In this document: positions 1-13,500 of the stretch, piece by piece
How positions within the stretch are numbered: position 1 is the first letter of the stretch
How the letters are laid out: every line of letters begins with the position of its first letter
Assembly (NCBI GenBank): GCA_023079485.1
Contig: CM041084.1
Span: forward strand, 131,860,292 to 131,924,291
Source: Archilochus colubris
Taxonomy: Eukaryota; Chordata; Aves; Apodiformes; Trochilidae
Length of the DNA stretch: 64,000 nucleotides
Reading direction: 5' to 3'
The notes under the pieces: generated by a model
What the model was told of the DNA's origin: nothing
What the model saw: the letters and a program-made list of their open reading frames with translations, nothing else
The model's database searches: none
Translations under genes and position numbers: made by a program

Positions 1-621
1 GGGTAAACAGTGCCCACAAATTCTTGTTCTTGAAATGTAAAGTGGGGAAAAAGTTAATCTTCCCACACTACCATAAAATTTCATTCTCATATATAGCTCA
101 AGGGGATGCAAAGATTCATTCCTCTCCCCATAATTTAGTTCTTTGCCTAAATGCTGTTGACCTGGTCAGCATTTGGTTACAATGAATGAACTTCCAGTGC
201 CATAACTAGCTGGTTAAAAAAAAAAGTCCTGTTGCACACTTCTGCTGCTTGTAATGGTGCTGTGGTAGCCTCTTTCATTCCTGAGACCCAAAGGAATCAT
301 AAAGTGCTGCAAAATTTCCATGGCCAAGAGATAGAACCTGTGTCTATAAAGAGTTTTATTTCGCTGACTAAAAATGACTTGGAGACAGACATCATCCCAG
401 GTGAGGAAAATAGTATTTTCTCTAGACTGTATGCAGGGGTGAAGAAAGTGATTCACAACAAACATGTGAGGGATGTTGAGAAAGACAGGTCTTTTTAGAG
501 ATCTTGGAAGAATACCACAGGATATGGTGCAGCAGAGAAGAGGAGCCCAGGAAAGTTGGTTGATATTTAAAAATCACTCCAAACTCAATAATTATTCATA
601 CCAACTAAATAAAGCAAAGGC
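1..621. other. Intergenic sequence, no gene seen
   Basis: AT-rich sequence with only short chance open frames. No exon, repeat or RNA gene is recognisable. Synteny would place the end of RIMS2 to the left, but nothing here looks like a RIMS2 exon. Confidence 0.5.
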
Positions 622-947
622 AAGGTGGGTGTTGGTCTCTTCTCCCAAGTAACAAACACTAGAACAAGAGGGAATGGCCTCTAGTTGTACCATGAGGTAC
701 AGTCTTATATTTAGATTGCATATAAGGAAAAACTTGTCATTGAAAATTTGTCACTGTCACTGGAACAGGCTGCCCAGAGAATTGGTCAAGTCACCATACC
801 TGAAGGTTTTTAAAAGACATGTAGATTTGGTACTTATGAACATGGTTTAGTGTTGGATTTGTCACTGTGCAAGATTAGTGGTTGGACTTCATGATTGTAA
901 AGTGTATTTTCCTATTTTCCAACCAAAAGAATTCTATGATTCTATGA
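622..947 (+). repeat. CR1 LINE 3' end, sense
   Basis: The segment follows the standard avian CR1 3' end: the 'gaatggcctc...agttgtacca' block, 'ggaacaggctgcccagaga', 'gtcaccatacctgaagg', 'aaaagacatgtagat', 'acatggtttagtg', then a closing 'ttctatgattctatga' repeat. The octamer-like 3' terminus is the CR1 hallmark. It is diverged and 5' truncated, as most CR1 copies are. Confidence 0.85.
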
Positions 948-1128
948 ACTCACAGGCTTAGGGTGTTTTGACCAGCACACAAAGTCCAGCTGGACCAAGT
1001 TTGTTAGTGGTGTTTCCCGAGGATTGATAGTGGGTCCAATAGTGTATTACACCTTTATTAATGATCTGGAAAATGTACACCCTCATCAAGTTTACAGATG
1101 GTACAAAACTGGAAGGAGTGCCTGATGC
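948..1128 (+). repeat. CR1 LINE reverse-transcriptase fragment, sense
   Basis: The stretch translates with interruptions to something close to the CR1 RT motif 'G-PQGS-LGP-LFN-FINDL' followed by a relic of the catalytic FADD box. It is short and heavily diverged. It starts directly after the preceding CR1 3' end, so it is a separate insertion or a rearranged piece. Confidence 0.6.
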
Positions 1129-1194
1129 ACCAGGTCATTGTGCTTTCATTCAGAGTGGTCTCAGAGGCTGAAAAAATGGACCAACAAGAATCTC

Positions 1195-1330
1195 AGCTGT
1201 CACAAAATCACATAATGATTGAGGTTGGAAGGGACCTCTGGAGATTATCTGGTCCAAATTCCTGTCCCCTATTCAAGCAGGATCACCTAGACCATGTCCA
1301 CATGGTTCAGAATTGCCATTCTTTGATTCT
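1195..1330 (-). repeat. CR1 LINE 3' end, antisense
   Basis: The + strand reads 'tcacataatgattgaggttg' then 'gaagggacctctggagatta', and continues with a 'ggatcacctaga' block. This is the reverse complement of a CR1 3' end. It is a short, old fragment. Confidence 0.7.
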
Positions 1331-1340
1331 ATAAACATCT

Positions 1341-2893
1341 GCTATATGCTTCTATCAAGGCTGAGATGCTGAACTCAATGGAGATGTCATCTGACTCAAT
1401 ATGTACTTACCTGGATCATGTTACAAAATTTCCCTCTATAAAAGGGGAATCTATAAAAGATAATTTTATTCATTTATCCTGTAATTATTAGAGACTTTCT
1501 CCAGTTATAGATGGTCCACTGTATCTAATTATACCCTTAGGTTATGCATAATTTAGATCTATGAACATCACACTATATTCATCTTCCTGCCTGCCAGCTT
1601 TCTGAACTTGTTCAGTAGCTGCTTTTGAAAGCTCCTTTGCCCTGTGGAGGGCAAACCTGATCGTACCTCGAGCCAGAGAAATCTGCTACTTCAGTACAAT
1701 CAGTAGCTGCTGGAAAACCATCTGTCTGGAAAATTGTATGTAGAGACATTTCATTGAAGGGCAAAGAGACATTGTATATACCAGCACTTCAGTAGTTGAT
1801 GATTTGACTGGACTCTACAAAGAGGGCAAGGACAGAACTGACCCAGGTGTACAGCCTGGGATATTTGAAACCAGAGTTTAAGTGAGAGTTAATCTCCAAT
1901 TTAGAACTCCTTAGGTGCAGTAGGTAGAACCTATGCAATGGACCTAACCACCCAGGAATTTCTGAGGAAAAGAATGGATACATTTTGTTCCAAAAATGCA
2001 CCTGGAATTTTAAATGGGAATAGCAAAACCATAATTACAAGTTAGTTATTAAAGTGGCTGCAAAAGACAGTAAATGAGGATGTTACTAGGAAGTTATCAC
2101 AGATGTTTAGTAGATTATATGTAAGACTCTTTTCTCTTGCTTTTATTCTTTTAAAGCAGTACATCAACCTTTGATTTCCTTTAAAGAAAATCTGCAGTCC
2201 TCTATCAGATAGCACCAGGGACAAAGAAATGAAAGGACTGACTGGTTCAATGGATCGGTCCAATAATTGGTAGGTTCTGTGTGACACATTTCAAGAGGAG
2301 GTGATCAGGAATTCCTAGGTAATTCCTAAGAATTACCTTTTTTCTCTCCCATACACACAAATATGTGTGCAAATCGCGGTGTCTGCAGTTTGTTTAAAAT
2401 AAATTTTTCAGGGCCAAAGTTAAAAGAAAAGAAGATCCTTACATATTTTCTAGGACATTGTAAGAAATATCTTACTTGGCTACTGAATGACTCAGAAGTT
2501 ATTAAAAGTCTCTGCTGTGTGTTGTGTTCCTGTATCACTGTGATACTGAAATGTCTCCCAGATTTTCAATTGTTCTAATGTTTGAACATAAATAAGCCCT
2601 TCTCACCAAATTTTCTAGTACTATGAGAAAGAAGCAAATACATTTGCCAATTAAAACTGAAGTTTTAATTTCTCTGCAGGAAAACTATTGTCTCGCAAAA
2701 GTAAGCGATCTTTTTATTTGAGTTACAAAAACTGTAGGGTATTTAAGGTCCCATCATCAGTCCCTAAGTCCTTTATGCAGATAAACTCCTGGAAGACAGC
2801 TTATTGCACCCTTTCCTTAGGATCTCAAAGCTCCTACAGTAACAATATTTTTTTGTTGATTTTTTTAGTGTGTAATATTAATTAATAACTTAA
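1341..2893. other. Intergenic sequence, nothing recognised
   Basis: Open frames are short and on both strands, consistent with chance. No exon, repeat consensus or RNA gene could be identified by eye. Confidence 0.45.
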
Positions 2894-3373
2894 CAGTTAG
2901 TGATCTATTGAACTGCTTGGATCCCCACAAGTCTATGGGACCAGATGGGATCCACCCAAGGGTGGTGAGAGAGCTGGCAGAAGAGCTCACCAAGCCTCTC
3001 TCTATCATCTATCAACAGTCCTGGCTCACTGGGGACATCCAAGATGATTGGAAGTTGGCGAATGTCACGCCAATCCACAAAAAGGGCCGGAAGGAAAACC
3101 CGGAAAACTACAGGCCCGTCAGCCTGACCTCAGTGCCTGGCAGGGTTATGGAACAGATCATCCTCAGTGCAATCACACAGCACCTGCAAGATGGACAAGG
3201 GATTAGACCCAGCCAGCACGGGTTTAGGAAGGGCAGGTCCTGTCTGACCAACCTGATCTCCTTTTATGATCAGGTGACCCGACTGGTGGATGAGGGGAAG
3301 GCTTTGGATGTGGTCTACCTGGACTTCAGCAAGGTCTTTGACACCGTCTCCCACAGCATTCTCCTGAAAAACT
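2894..3373 (+). repeat. CR1 LINE ORF2 fragment (RT domain), open frame of about 155 codons
   Basis: A long + frame (ATG at 2908) encodes the N-terminal half of a CR1 reverse transcriptase. It has the 'SMGPDGIHPRVVREL' entry motif, 'VTPIHKKGRKENPENYRPVS' (RT domain 0/1), 'GFRKGRSCLTNL' and 'VVYLDFSKVFDTVSH' (RT motif A, Asp in 'YLDFSK'). The frame has no stop over the repeat, so the piece is relatively young. It lacks the FADD box, the 3' UTR and the terminal octamers: homology stops near 3373 just after 'HSILLKN'. Truncated at both ends, so it cannot be active. Confidence 0.9.
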
Positions 3374-3710
3374 GTCAAACCCCTGAAAACCCCTTCCCCT
3401 GACTCTTTCTAGTAAGCTCAGGATGCCACTCTCTGCCTTTGCCGTGGGGGCACATCACTGCTTATTTTCCAGAAAAGATATCCAGATCTTTTTTCAGCAA
3501 AGCCTCTTCTCAGCCAGTCAGCTCCAGGCTGTACAGGTCTCTTAGGTTATTCTTCCCCAGGGGCAGGACTTGGCATTTTCATCTGGTGAACTTCATTAAG
3601 ATTCTTGTCAATCCATTTCTCAAAATGCCTCTTAACAGCAGCTCTACCTGCCTGTATATCAGTTACCTATTTTTACTAAGGACTTGTACATAATTTGAGT
3701 GTCTTTGTTG
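3374..3710 (-). repeat. Probable old interspersed repeat, family uncertain
   Basis: The + strand contains 'ggcaggacttggcatttt', 'ggtgaacttcattaag' and 'gtcaatccatttctcaaaat'. These resemble a recurrent bird interspersed repeat usually seen in this orientation. I cannot assign the family. It abuts the truncated CR1 and may explain the loss of that CR1's 3' half. Confidence 0.35.
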
Positions 3711-5807
3711 GATATTTAGGGTTGGTGCCATTCTAAGGGCCACACTGTGACAGATTGTCCACAGAAATATTTACACAGATCTCACTAGGAATACTTGTAG
3801 GATAAAAAACTGTTTAGAGCTTCAAACTTATTTGGGCACTGAATTGCTTCTAGTTTCAATGGGAAGCACCAAAATAGCTTAGATGTATTAGACCTAAGGC
3901 ATTATTCAACATAACATTAAATCTTTGAAATCTGGGCCCAGAACTCATTTGCTGATATCTATTACTCTGCCAGAAAAAAAGGTGGAAGTGGCACTTGCAA
4001 ATTATATACTATTTCAGTCTTGTGCATAAGTTACTTCCTCATGAATCTCTGTCAAAACCAGAATTTCAAAATTGTAGTGTGCCTGACTCATTGAGGGATG
4101 GTATGGGAAACAAATTACTCATAAATTTTTTACTAGTGTCCATCTCAGTTCCTCATCAAAATCCAGAGACACACAGCACTGTGAAGATCCTTTATCAGCT
4201 GTACAGAGGGCCTGTAATATTAAGGAGCTGGATAGCAATCGTGGAAATAGTTAACTTCTCTAAGGTAAAAGGTCTTGTTTTAATTGTTGTCACCTTACAG
4301 GCTGGTAACATGGTCCATTGCAGTGTAAGTGAAAAGATTTGATTTCTTGTTCCGTGTTCTTTTCATAGCTGTCCATTTTCTATGGCTGCCCACAACACAT
4401 TTGTTGTGTCCTGTTCTGAGTGCCCAGCTCAGTGCTTGCAATGGAGAAACACAGGGTTCATCTCACCTGGCTTTGCTTAGCTCTCGCTGAGTAACCCAGA
4501 TTCTTTTCATAGTCACGATAGAGAAAAAGCTCTCAAAGGTTGCAGTCCATCTCAGGCAAGGATGGACTTCTAGAACTAGTCTGAAGTATGCCTCTGAGTA
4601 CCTGCCCTTTTCTCCTCACTGACATAGAGTCAGATAGCTCAGATATGGACATTATACCAGGGACATGAGATACTAAATGACATTTGACTGATTTGTGGCA
4701 TCCTAAACACTTGATAATATCTTGCAGTGTTCAGAATGTTCCCAAAGCATGTACTTTAAATACATGAAGAAAAAGAGATCTTGATCAATTGATATTTATG
4801 TTTGGTTGGTTTTGAATGTGTATAAATTATTGTTTCATTTGCATTTCTGCATCATCTAGTATTTCTATGTGCACATACTTGATTATATATTTTAGTCCTT
4901 GCCTGTGTTTGTTTTGTTTAGTACCATTTACTCTCCTTGGAGGAGAAATGACAGAGGTCTCAACAAACCCCAGGGCATATTTACAGTAACATTGATAGAT
5001 TTTTCATTGGGGCTTTTTTTCTTTGCTGAATGCCCTGCATTAACCAAAGGACAAATCTGGGGCTCTTTTCTGTGGTTTTGCTCCTTACTAAACCATAGTT
5101 CAGCACTGTATGTTTTGATGGTATCCAAAAAAGGGAAGTAATTCTCTTGCATTTCAGTGTAACTGATACAGGCTAGAAGAGAAGGCTGATGAAACTGCCA
5201 AAAAAGGAAAGATTTGTTTTCTTATTCCTATTGTGTGCTTGCTCTTCCTTAATTCCTGTATAAAATTCAAACAGGATTTAAGAGGCAAGGATCACTGTGA
5301 AGCTGAAGCCTTAGCATCAATGGGATGTAAGTTTCTCAGGCTCATCTCTCTCTTAATATGGCTTTATTATTATGTATAAGGATCCTGTGTACTGCATGGG
5401 GCAAAGGCCCTGCCAAACTGCTATGCTCTTCCTGAGACCATCACAAGCAACACTGATGCACAGAGAAAAGCAAAACATGAGTGGAATTAATCAGCCAAAC
5501 TCAGTGGTATCTGTAGTTCCAGGCTTTGTTTGAGTTAGGTCTGTGTCAAATTAGAAAGTCTGACTCTGTCATATTTTGTCAAATCAGTTGTTTCTCTATT
5601 ACAAAAGTTAATTATTTGGTTAATCCTGTTCTTTTTCTTCCTATAAATTTTTAGGAGACATCTGCTTCTTCTGTTATATTAAAAATTGGCAGAGTTTGCA
5701 TGGGGGGCTAATCTCTACACTAGAAATGCAGACCTGCTAATCACCTATTAGCAGGTGGAGAATATTTCAGAAATAGTCCCTGCAAATATAAGGTGTTTCA
5801 GTCCACC

Positions 5808-5868
5808 ACAGTTGGACTAGATGATCATTGTAGGTCCCTTCCAGCAGAACCATTCTTTTCTATTCTAA
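5808..5868 (+). repeat. CR1 3' terminal scrap, sense
   Basis: 'gttggactagatgatcattg' and 'taggtcccttccagcagaac', followed by an 'attcttttctattct' tail, match the last 60 bases of a CR1 element. Confidence 0.65.
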
Positions 5869-8400
5869 CTGCAGCAAGCCATCTTCAGATACAGGGTGAT
5901 CAAGGGCCTAGGACAGGACCAAACTGGTAGTTAAGATGGCCACAATTTCTTGTAGTATTAACACAATTAACATAGAGTTACAGTTAACATAGAGTAGTCT
6001 CCATAGAAGGCAGGGAAGAAATCATACATGGTGTGAACATGTACTGTACAAAAATGGCATGGTTCTAGCATAGGCCTCATGGCCTAGGGACATTTTCTAG
6101 GGACTCTTGATGCTGCTTATTTAAAAACTGCTGCCAGTATCTGAAATATAACAAGCAGGATCTTCAAAAGTCTTTAAAATTTTTCTCTTTTATTGAAATA
6201 CCCCTAATTAAATTGCATTAATCTCAGTACAGCACAAGCCTTAAGAAGCCTGGCCCAAACTTGTTGCTGGAGAGGATCTTTTTTAGAATTTGTTCTTATA
6301 ATCACTCTTGCCAGAATGCCATATGGTAGATGAATATCATTCTTCCAGATCTAAGTATTTCCTAGAGAGAAAAACTAAGGCATAAGGGTCCCTTTGGACC
6401 CTACAGGAAAATCAGGTTGAAAGGCAGAGATAGAGCACAAGAGTTCCCAGCTCCACTCGGTGGTGTACATCAATAAAAACTATGGTGGAAAGAAACTGGC
6501 ACTTAAGAACAAGAAACTGCTGTCCAAGAATAATTATTTCCTGTGGCTACATAAATAATGGCTGCAGCTCCCACATTATTTCATGTTAGAGGGCAGAAGA
6601 AGAAATACTTTGCTTCAGACTGCAATCGAAATTAAGGTTTTGTTTTTGTCATCTTTCTGTTAGAATTTGTATCTGCAACAGCTTCTGAAGAGCTTTTGTG
6701 ATTTATGTTTTCAAGAGGAATCGTTCCAGAAAGCTCTCAAGGTTTATATTTCTTTAAACACTGAATTAGCCTCTTCAGTGGAACCAAAGATTTATTTCTA
6801 CCTCTGAGCCAGAATGTTATTTATCCTTCCCAAGAATTCAAAGCCGTTTAAGTGCCTCTGGATACAAGAATCATTTTACACATTTTTTTTAGGTTTAAAG
6901 TTTTCATTCTCTGTGTGATCCTCCTGTGCTGGATATCTGTGTCTGTTGTGGATGTCTTGTGGAGGAAAATGGACAAGCCACAGAGATGCTCACTATGTGC
7001 CTGACTCTGGCTCTGCCCCTGGTGGTGTCTGAGCTCAGAGATGGCCTCTGCAAGGGACTGGAATGCTCCCTTCCCAAACTTTAGTGATCACAGTCAGCAT
7101 CTGTGCCACAGGCTCCAAAATTCAGTGGCTCTGTATGATGCCTTTCCTGCCTTAAAACTTTAACTGAAGGTTAGGGACCAACCTGCCATGTATGTGCTGA
7201 GTAGTGCAATGATTTCATGTAATCTGCCCAGTTAAGGAAAATTTTTTATTATTTTCAAGTTCTGCCCATATTTTGCAAGTCTGCAGCCTCCTGGTCCAGA
7301 GCTATGGCTTTTGTTAGTTCTAGGGCTTTGTTCTTGACAATTTCCAATTCTTAGATGCAGCCATGCCAAATCAAGCTCCCAGTCACATATTGCAGCCATT
7401 TTCTGAATGCCTGCAGATATTAACAAGAATGCACCATAACCATACATGCAAACAGACAAATCCATACGAAATTTGCACTTATGAATAGCTGTGAAATCCA
7501 TGCTGCAAAAGAAAAATCAAATGTTATTTTCTCACATGCATGTATTTGCATCATATTACATGAATGCTATCTTTTTAACATCTCATTTTTCTAATGGCTT
7601 TTAAAATCAAGAACAGAACTCCAGATCTGTTCACCATACAGGGCAATTTTTCTTAGATCTACAAAGAAGTGGTGAGAAATACTATTTAAGGGTCTGACTT
7701 GGAAAGTTCAGGATTCACTGGCAGCTTTTGCTGGCTATTAAATCTGATTCTACTTGACTGTAGGATTATGAACATGTAATTTTGAATTAAATTTAAAAAA
7801 AAGTGCCTTGTTAATTTCTAGTTCAGTAGGAGGAGGGCAAAGTAGACCATCCACCTAAGCAGCTCTGCTCAAGGCAAATCCGGAGTCAGGTGGGTTTTGT
7901 GCTACCTCTCCTCCCCGTTTTTTTTTGCACCGCTTTCCTAAGCAGAGGGTGACTTCTGTGTACTTCAGGGGCATTAATTAACTGGTTTCATTCATGTGAA
8001 GGAGCTGCTAATTGCTGTTACACTCTGTGTGCAGCTGAATTCACTGAAGCCCTGGAGGGAGGCATTTTCCTCAGACTTCCCAAGCAGAGTGATAGTACAA
8101 GGGACTGAGGCCACTGAAAAATCTATTGCCTACTGATAATCCCTGCTGAAGCAGTTAAGCACTGAAAAACTCAGCACCTTTCAGGATAGTCCTCAATGCT
8201 AGAAAGGATCAGGCCAAGGAAAAGCAGCTCACCAAGCACAGATGTCCAAGAGGGTCCCAACTGGGGTCTGATGCCTGCTCTGATCAGTTGCAATCAAAGC
8301 TGATAGCAACATTAATAAGTAATGACAGCAGGAGGAAGGGGAAAATGATGCAGTGAATACTAGTAGAATTCATAATGTCAGATGCCTGTAAAATAGAGTA

Positions 8401-8502
8401 AATGTACAAATTAATAGTTTAATCCTTGGGGATTAATCCTTAATGTTTGGGGTTTAATGTAATGTAATGGGGTTTAATCCTTAATGTACAAATTAAAAGT
8501 TT
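8401..8502. repeat. Local direct duplication
   Basis: 'aatgtacaaattaatagttt' at 8401-8420 recurs with one mismatch at 8483-8502. Between the copies the 'ggggtttaat' and 'aatccttaatgt' words also repeat. It looks like slippage or a short segmental duplication in AT-rich DNA. Confidence 0.7.
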
Positions 8503-9172
8503 AATACCAACTTTACTAAAGCTAAACAAAAGACACGGTAACATCTTCAGGGTGTAACTGTGAAGACAACTGTTTCCTATTACAAGATAGAATTGCAACA
8601 TTTAATTAGTATCTCATTTAGTCTAGTATGTGAAAAGGCTGATATGCATATAAATTGATCTTATATCTTTGGACAAACTGCACTATAAATATACTGTAGA
8701 AGAAGGGAAGATGTGAGCACTGGACTGTCTCCCATCAAATTGAATTGCATCTCACAGAAACACTCTGTAATTTAAAGACATGTTGGTAAGCAGGAAAGAT
8801 GGTGACAAGTATGAGCAACTAGGGTGAAAACTGTATATAGACCAATCTGTAGCTGTGCTATCCCAGGAGAGACCTAAAGACAGAATGATGCCTCTGAGAC
8901 ACTCTGTACTCTCTCCTCTGTGCTGACCTGCCTCCAGCTGAGAAAGGAGAGCTTCATTCCTCATCCCTGGGCATGGTGCACATGCTGCTCCACCTCTTTC
9001 TCCCTCCCTAACAGCTGCTCTGGATGCTCCCTGTGGGTATAACTCTACTCCTCTGCTTTGGAGTACTGATGGCAATTTTCCATGCTCCTCTCATTCCCTT
9101 CCCAATGAACTTGCAAGGAAAGCCAATGCCTGTGGGGAAGCACTGGGTACTAAAAGAGGCTTGTGTACCTCT

Positions 9173-9175
<3 letters not shown>

Positions 9176-9204
<29 letters not shown>
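9176..9204. repeat. (AC)n microsatellite
   Basis: An uninterrupted AC dinucleotide run of about 29 bases lies 300 bases upstream of the first DCSTAMP coding exon. It is likely to be length-polymorphic. Confidence 0.95.
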
Positions 9205-9205
<1 letters not shown>

Positions 9206-9505
9206 TCATGTATGTTCAAACTGCTTTGTCTGTATGGCAAACAAGAAATCAGAGTACACAAAAAGAAAAGGACAAAAATATTTTGAATGAAAAGATAGAC
9301 TGTCTTTAGAATAACTTCTTCCATCTTTGTATATGTGATATTGGGGATGAAGATTTGGAATTCATGGGGAGCTGATCAGCCCCCATGTGAGTAAAAGCTG
9401 TTAAAGCATCTTACTGTCAGTAGTGTTACCCTGTAACTAACTGCATTTTTGTTTTCCTTTCCTTTTAGTTTGATCCATTGCAGTTTTAGCAACGATCAGA
9501 AGAAA

Positions 9506-10519
9506 ATGCTTCCATTTGTCTCAGTAGCCAAGAATGCATGGGAAATTTTTGTGTCTGAAAGGAAGCCTGGCTGGAAGTATATGATGCAGCTTTTTGCAAT
9601 TTGCTCTGCAGTCGGCTTCCTTTCCAGCTTTCTCTTATTCCTTGGCATGCATTTCTCCCTGGCTCACCACCCGCTGGGTCCCTTACTGATTTCTGGATTC
9701 ATCTGGATCTCGCTTTCTATCGCGCTCTCCTGTTTCAAGCACCTGCGCTGTTTTACTGTCCTGTTCCTTCTTTCTTGTGGACTGAAAAATGGCAGGAATG
9801 CTCTTATTACTGCTGGCACAGGTGTTGTGGTAGCTGGCAACATCCAAAATATTTTTCACAACCTACAAGTTCTGGCAAACAGTATAACCTGCCATTTAGA
9901 GTATGAGCAATTTGCCTTGATAAAATATTATGTTGAGGCAGTAAAATGGATTTATGAAAAGGCCAAGCTTTCCACTGAGCTAGTGAACCTAAAGCATGAC
10001 TTCACACCATCTTATTCAATTTCAGATGATGCATTAAAACAAGAGCTAAATGACACGAAGCAAGAAATCCAGAGAGTTGCTAATCAGATAACTTTTATGT
10101 TGACTATACTGCCCTGTATAGGCCAGAAAGTGTTGCCTATAGTGGGGATTTTTCTAGCTTCTTTTGGAACTGGCTTGTTTATGAAAAAATTTGTGGGCTC
10201 TCACAGTGTGAAATTTAAGAATACTTACATCACAAAACAGTTCATCACTTTTGATGAGCAACAAAAGCAACAGCAAAGACCCTGTCTTCTGCCATTTAAT
10301 GGAAAAGAAAGAAAAGATTATATGACAATCCCATCTTTCTGTCTAACAAGGAAGGACAAAAAAAATATGCAGTATTTCTTTCTCCCTGTAACCATACATC
10401 TTTGCATCTGGCTCCTATTTTCTGCAGTAGATTATTTGTTTTATTGGTTAATTACTTCAGTAAATAAACATCTTCAAGAAGTACCGGATCTAGAGATTCA
10501 ACTCAGACTCTTTCAGCAA
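9506..10519 (+). CDS. DCSTAMP: DCSTAMP first coding exon (residues 1-338)
   Basis: The exon begins after an acceptor 'ttccttttag' ending at 9468, so about 37 bases are 5' UTR. The open frame extends upstream through a TTG, but the first ATG is at 9506. From it the protein aligns with the human N-terminus (a short leader, then 'WEI-VS---PGW'). The donor is CAA|GTAAGT at 10520. This exon carries five of the six hydrophobic segments and most of the ectodomain. Confidence 0.95.
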
Positions 10520-13500
10520 GTAAGTACTTACTAGAACTTTGTATTTCTTAGTTTAGTGTTGAAAAATTTCACTTCATCTTCAGCAGCTGCTGAAGACAGC
10601 AGAGCAGATATACAGCCAACAAGCTATAAGTCCTTCCATGGCATTAGCATTAATTTGTTTCAAAAAGGGCCACTGGCTTTACAGATGGTTATGTTTGATG
10701 GAACGAGACCATTTTCTGCACTTTCCAAAGTGTCATATTTCTAGAGAATGGTCAATATAGGAAGAAGTACTTTCATTCCTCCATTTATACATGTGGAAAA
10801 AAGCAGAAGTTTAGGATTGGAAATTCACAGTGCTGACATTTGTGAAGCACCAGTTTTATAGTCAAAATGCCACTGTGATACTGATGGAAGATATGCCTAC
10901 CCTTCTTTAGTTGAATAGGATGAGGAGCTCATAACTTAAAAAAGCATACAAACAAAATAATACCATTGACAAAATCTCAAGGTTTTTCAAGCAGAAACAA
11001 TGGTGGCATAGAGAACCATATGGTTATTAGGTTGGAAGGGATATCTGAAGGCCATCTAGGTCAACTTCATGCTCAGAACAGGGCCAACTTCAGAGTCAGA
11101 TCACACTGCTCAGGGTCTTGTCTGTGCATACTTCTAAAGCGGGAGCTTTCACCATTGGAGTGTGTGACTTGTGTGATACTGTGCAGGCACAAGAAAGCTT
11201 CCCAGTTTGATAGCTTGCAAGATTAGGCTTTAAAAGTTTCCCCAAAGCATATAGCTCTTTGATACTTTCACAATAAAGAGTACTGTGGCAGGCTGGCAGT
11301 CCTGGTGTGTCATGGAACATTCAATTGGCTGGGACTGAACCATGAATGGGAAGGGAGACGTAGTGTATCCTTGAGGAATGGAAGCATTGCAGGCAATTGT
11401 GGACTACTAAGATATTTGTTGAAATGAAGTCAAGCTGATGATCAAATTCTATCATACTTCAGATGAGAATATTTCATATTGTACATCAAAATATCAAATT
11501 CTTTCATTGGATAAAAATTGTTATTGTCCAGTTTTATCTTAACAGAGGGTAGAAAAATTCAGAGGGCAAACAGAAACCAAAGGTTTTCAGATTGTGTCAG
11601 TGGAAAACAACTTTTCCTAGAGATTGGAGGCTGCCAGCTTCTAATTGTTACTTTTCTAATTGTTATGTCTACTTTCTTTTAGGAAGGTAGGTGCAGAAGC
11701 CATTGAATTCACTGTAACTGCAATTAGTACATATATAGAAAGTCAGACCCTCCCTGGAGACATCAAATTCCCGTGCAAAAGCAGAGAGGCTTTCACCACC
11801 TGGTCAGTCAGTCTAATGTGAGAAATACTGAGGAAGCAGACTGCTACACATCCTAAGGGGGCTTAACACCACATGTAAGCCCTGCTGCAGGAACCTCATA
11901 GTGTCCAGCAGAGGAAAATACCATGTCTTGCACTCCTTGGAGAGCAATAACTCCATGTACTACATGTGTTGGGGGCCAACCAGCTGGGGTGTGGCTCTGC
12001 AGGAAAAAGCCCCAGGAGATCTGATGGAGATGTGGTAGAGTAGAAGACTGTGATGTGCCCTTATGGCAAAGAAAGAGCTATCCTGGGCTGCATTATTAGG
12101 CAGAGCATTGCCAGTAAGGTGAGTGAGGTGATCCTTCTCCCCTGCTTAGAACTTGTGAGACCTACATTTTTTTTTAACTTTTCAGGTGACCAAACATTAG
12201 AATGGGTTTCTGAGACAGGTTGTGGAGTCTCCATCCTTGGAGATATCAAAAACCCAACTGACAACAATCCTAAACTATCTGCTATGGCCTCAGATATTCT
12301 CTGTGATCTGCTGCACTTGGTTTTGCCACCATTTCTATCCTTTACACCTTGAGAACAGCCCTTTGCCATGGTAGGCCTTTGCTGTAATTGAAGTCTGGAC
12401 AAAGGAGTTTAGTCCAACCAGCTATGGACTGAGGGCACGAGCCTGACTCTGTGTGGCTGATTCCTGTACTATCAAATTGCTCTCTTTATATCCTGTGGAA
12501 AGCTGGTTGACTATTCCAAAGCAGAAAATTATACCATCAACAAATTGTTTTTAGTTCCCCCAGGAAAGCTGGTCACATTCACATGTAAAAATCTCAATAG
12601 ATTTGTCATAATAGACCTCAGGACTGCTGATCTCAGGGGGTCTGGAAAGCTGAATGTTTGAGCAGGACAGACTCAGTGGCTTCTTGAGCTGTTTATTCTG
12701 AGTATCGACAGTGAAGTTCTTCATGCACTTGTACTCCTGTTTCATACTGAGTTCCTAATGTAGTTTTTCCTTGTTCATACATTAGTTCAGTTTAGGGATG
12801 AAATGTATGGAGATAGAACAGAACAGGATAAGGTCAAGGAAAGGCTAACTGGCTGAAAATGGGTAGTGTGCTTTGGGCACCTGATTCTTCCAAAGAGCAT
12901 CTAAGAGAACAGTCTGACCTTGTAGATAACCAGGAGAGCCACAAGGAAGAGCTATGTATTCCCCTGACATGGTCAGAAAAGAGGGCTAGGTGATTCAGCC
13001 CAGCAGTATGGAATACTGGTCCCAGCAGCATATCTAGTTTAGTCCTCACTCAGCATTTCAGTCCACAAAGCACTGCAAGGCATCAGCTCTTCTAAGCAAA
13101 GACACCAGTAGGAGAAGAGGTGGCTTTGTCTGATAACCTTGTAGACAGAGCTCGTGCCTAGGTAGGTGTGGAAGCACTGATGATGATGTGCTGAGCCACA
13201 AGGGATGAACACACTTTGCTCTGATGATTTACTTCGAAGTAAAGACTCTCCAACAGAGGAGAGCAAATTCATGGGACTGGGAATATCTTAAACCATTACA
13301 GCCAGATTAGCTAAATATGTCTGTCAGAGCCAATGAAGACACAAATTCTTAACAGTCAAAATTTTTGGGGGTAATCACCTGAGTGTAATCTCCCTGGTGA
13401 AAATGCAGTCTGAAACATTAATAAATAGCCAAAAAATATATATTGTTATGAGCATAGAATATATAGACAGTGAGTGGACTAGATGATTTATGGTCCTTTG

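Larger units (their letters stand above)
3711..9468. other. 5' flank of DCSTAMP, mostly unique sequence
   Basis: No coding exon is supported here. A DCSTAMP 5' non-coding exon is expected somewhere upstream but could not be located by eye. Recognisable pieces are a CR1 3' end scrap (5808-5868), a local duplication (8401-8502) and a CA microsatellite (9176-9204). Confidence 0.45.

Noticed and set aside
1..9400. Exons of RIMS2, expected upstream by synteny
   Set aside because: No frame resembles RIMS2 (no C2B-domain residues). Its 3' end probably lies left of the window.
9449..9505. DCSTAMP start upstream at a TTG
   Set aside because: The region contains the acceptor 'ttccttttag', so it is partly intron. 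The ATG at 9506 aligns with the human N-terminus.
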